This document shows positions 63,699 through 64,000 of a stretch of DNA of 64,000 bases, piece by piece. Source of the DNA: Phoenix dactylifera (taxonomy: Eukaryota; Streptophyta; Magnoliopsida; Arecales; Arecaceae); NCBI RefSeq assembly GCF_009389715.1, contig NC_052392.1:39723668-39787667 (forward strand), written 5' to 3'. Within the stretch, counting starts at the first letter, position 1; each line of letters begins with the position of its first letter. Both the position numbers and the translations under genes were made by a program. Below the pieces are notes generated by a model. It worked only from the letters and a program-made list of their open reading frames with translations. It had not been told where the DNA came from and ran no database searches.

Positions 63699-64000
63699 CT
63701 ATAACAAAATTTTCAAAGTATGTTTTTGTTGAAATTCAAGATTTAGATATCTAACTGCAGAATAATATCTGAGAAATTCTAGAGCTTTTTCCACAAAAAA
63801 ACTAATGATATTAATGTACAGCTGCACACTTGCACTGGCAATCAAACTCTAAGCCAGACAAACTTTTGACAAAAATTCTATTTCTGAAATTCATCCACAA
63901 ATATTCACAAACAACCGGTTCTATTTTATTGTAACCTCTTATACAACAAATACTATCAATACAATTGACTGCAATTATCTTTTTTTCTATTTCTTGTCTT
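63699..64000. other. Intron of channel gene, right edge
   Basis: Intron sequence running out of the window. No exon seen. Confidence 0.5.

Noticed and set aside
1-64000. CRISPR arrays, operons, bacterial defence or toxin systems, virus genes
   Set aside because: The DNA is plant nuclear; I saw no spaced direct repeats of CRISPR type and no such genes. The tandem repeats here are microsatellite- or duplication-like.

Overview
The window is nuclear DNA from a flowering plant. Genes have many short exons, long AT-rich introns and GT-AG (a few GC-AG) splice sites, and the space between and inside genes holds LINE, SINE and MITE remnants. The products match plant families (vacuolar-type RNase T2, plastid MRL7, FAR1-related factor, plastid rhodanese, CASTOR/POLLUX channel). 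A monocot, perhaps a palm, is my guess from overall look and gene structure; nothing in the sequence proves it.

Layout. 1-6551 (+): 3' part of an S-like RNase T2 gene, entering from the left. 8186-10728 (-): MRL7-like plastid thioredoxin-fold protein, convergent with the RNase. 14331-23482 (-): seven-exon HAD-superfamily IIA hydrolase whose exon 1 border is tandemly triplicated. 26344-29709 (-): FAR1-RELATED SEQUENCE protein of about 890 aa. 34093-36147 (-): a possible two-exon small protein. 38000-42020 (-): a decayed L1-type LINE, itself interrupted. 42986-46045 (-, perhaps from 46489): a conserved-looking helical protein I cannot name. 50531-59203 (+): thirteen-exon plastid rhodanese-like/CAS-related membrane protein. 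61241-63698 (-): the last two exons of a CASTOR/POLLUX-type ion channel, running out on the right.

These are independent housekeeping, plastid and regulatory genes; I see no cluster or pathway joining them. I assembled exon structures by hand, keeping reading phase across every junction; frame closes in all six main genes, with total coding lengths of 1065 (MRL7), 963 (HAD), 2673 (FRS), 1404 (unknown) and 2037 nt (rhodanese).

The most unusual things seen are structural: a 4-nt microexon that restores the RNase T2 catalytic motif; two ready-made 60-nt, in-frame cassette exons created by tandem duplication of an exon border in the HAD gene; and three GC-AG introns in two genes, two of them in the rhodanese gene. 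I found no clearly new multi-gene system.
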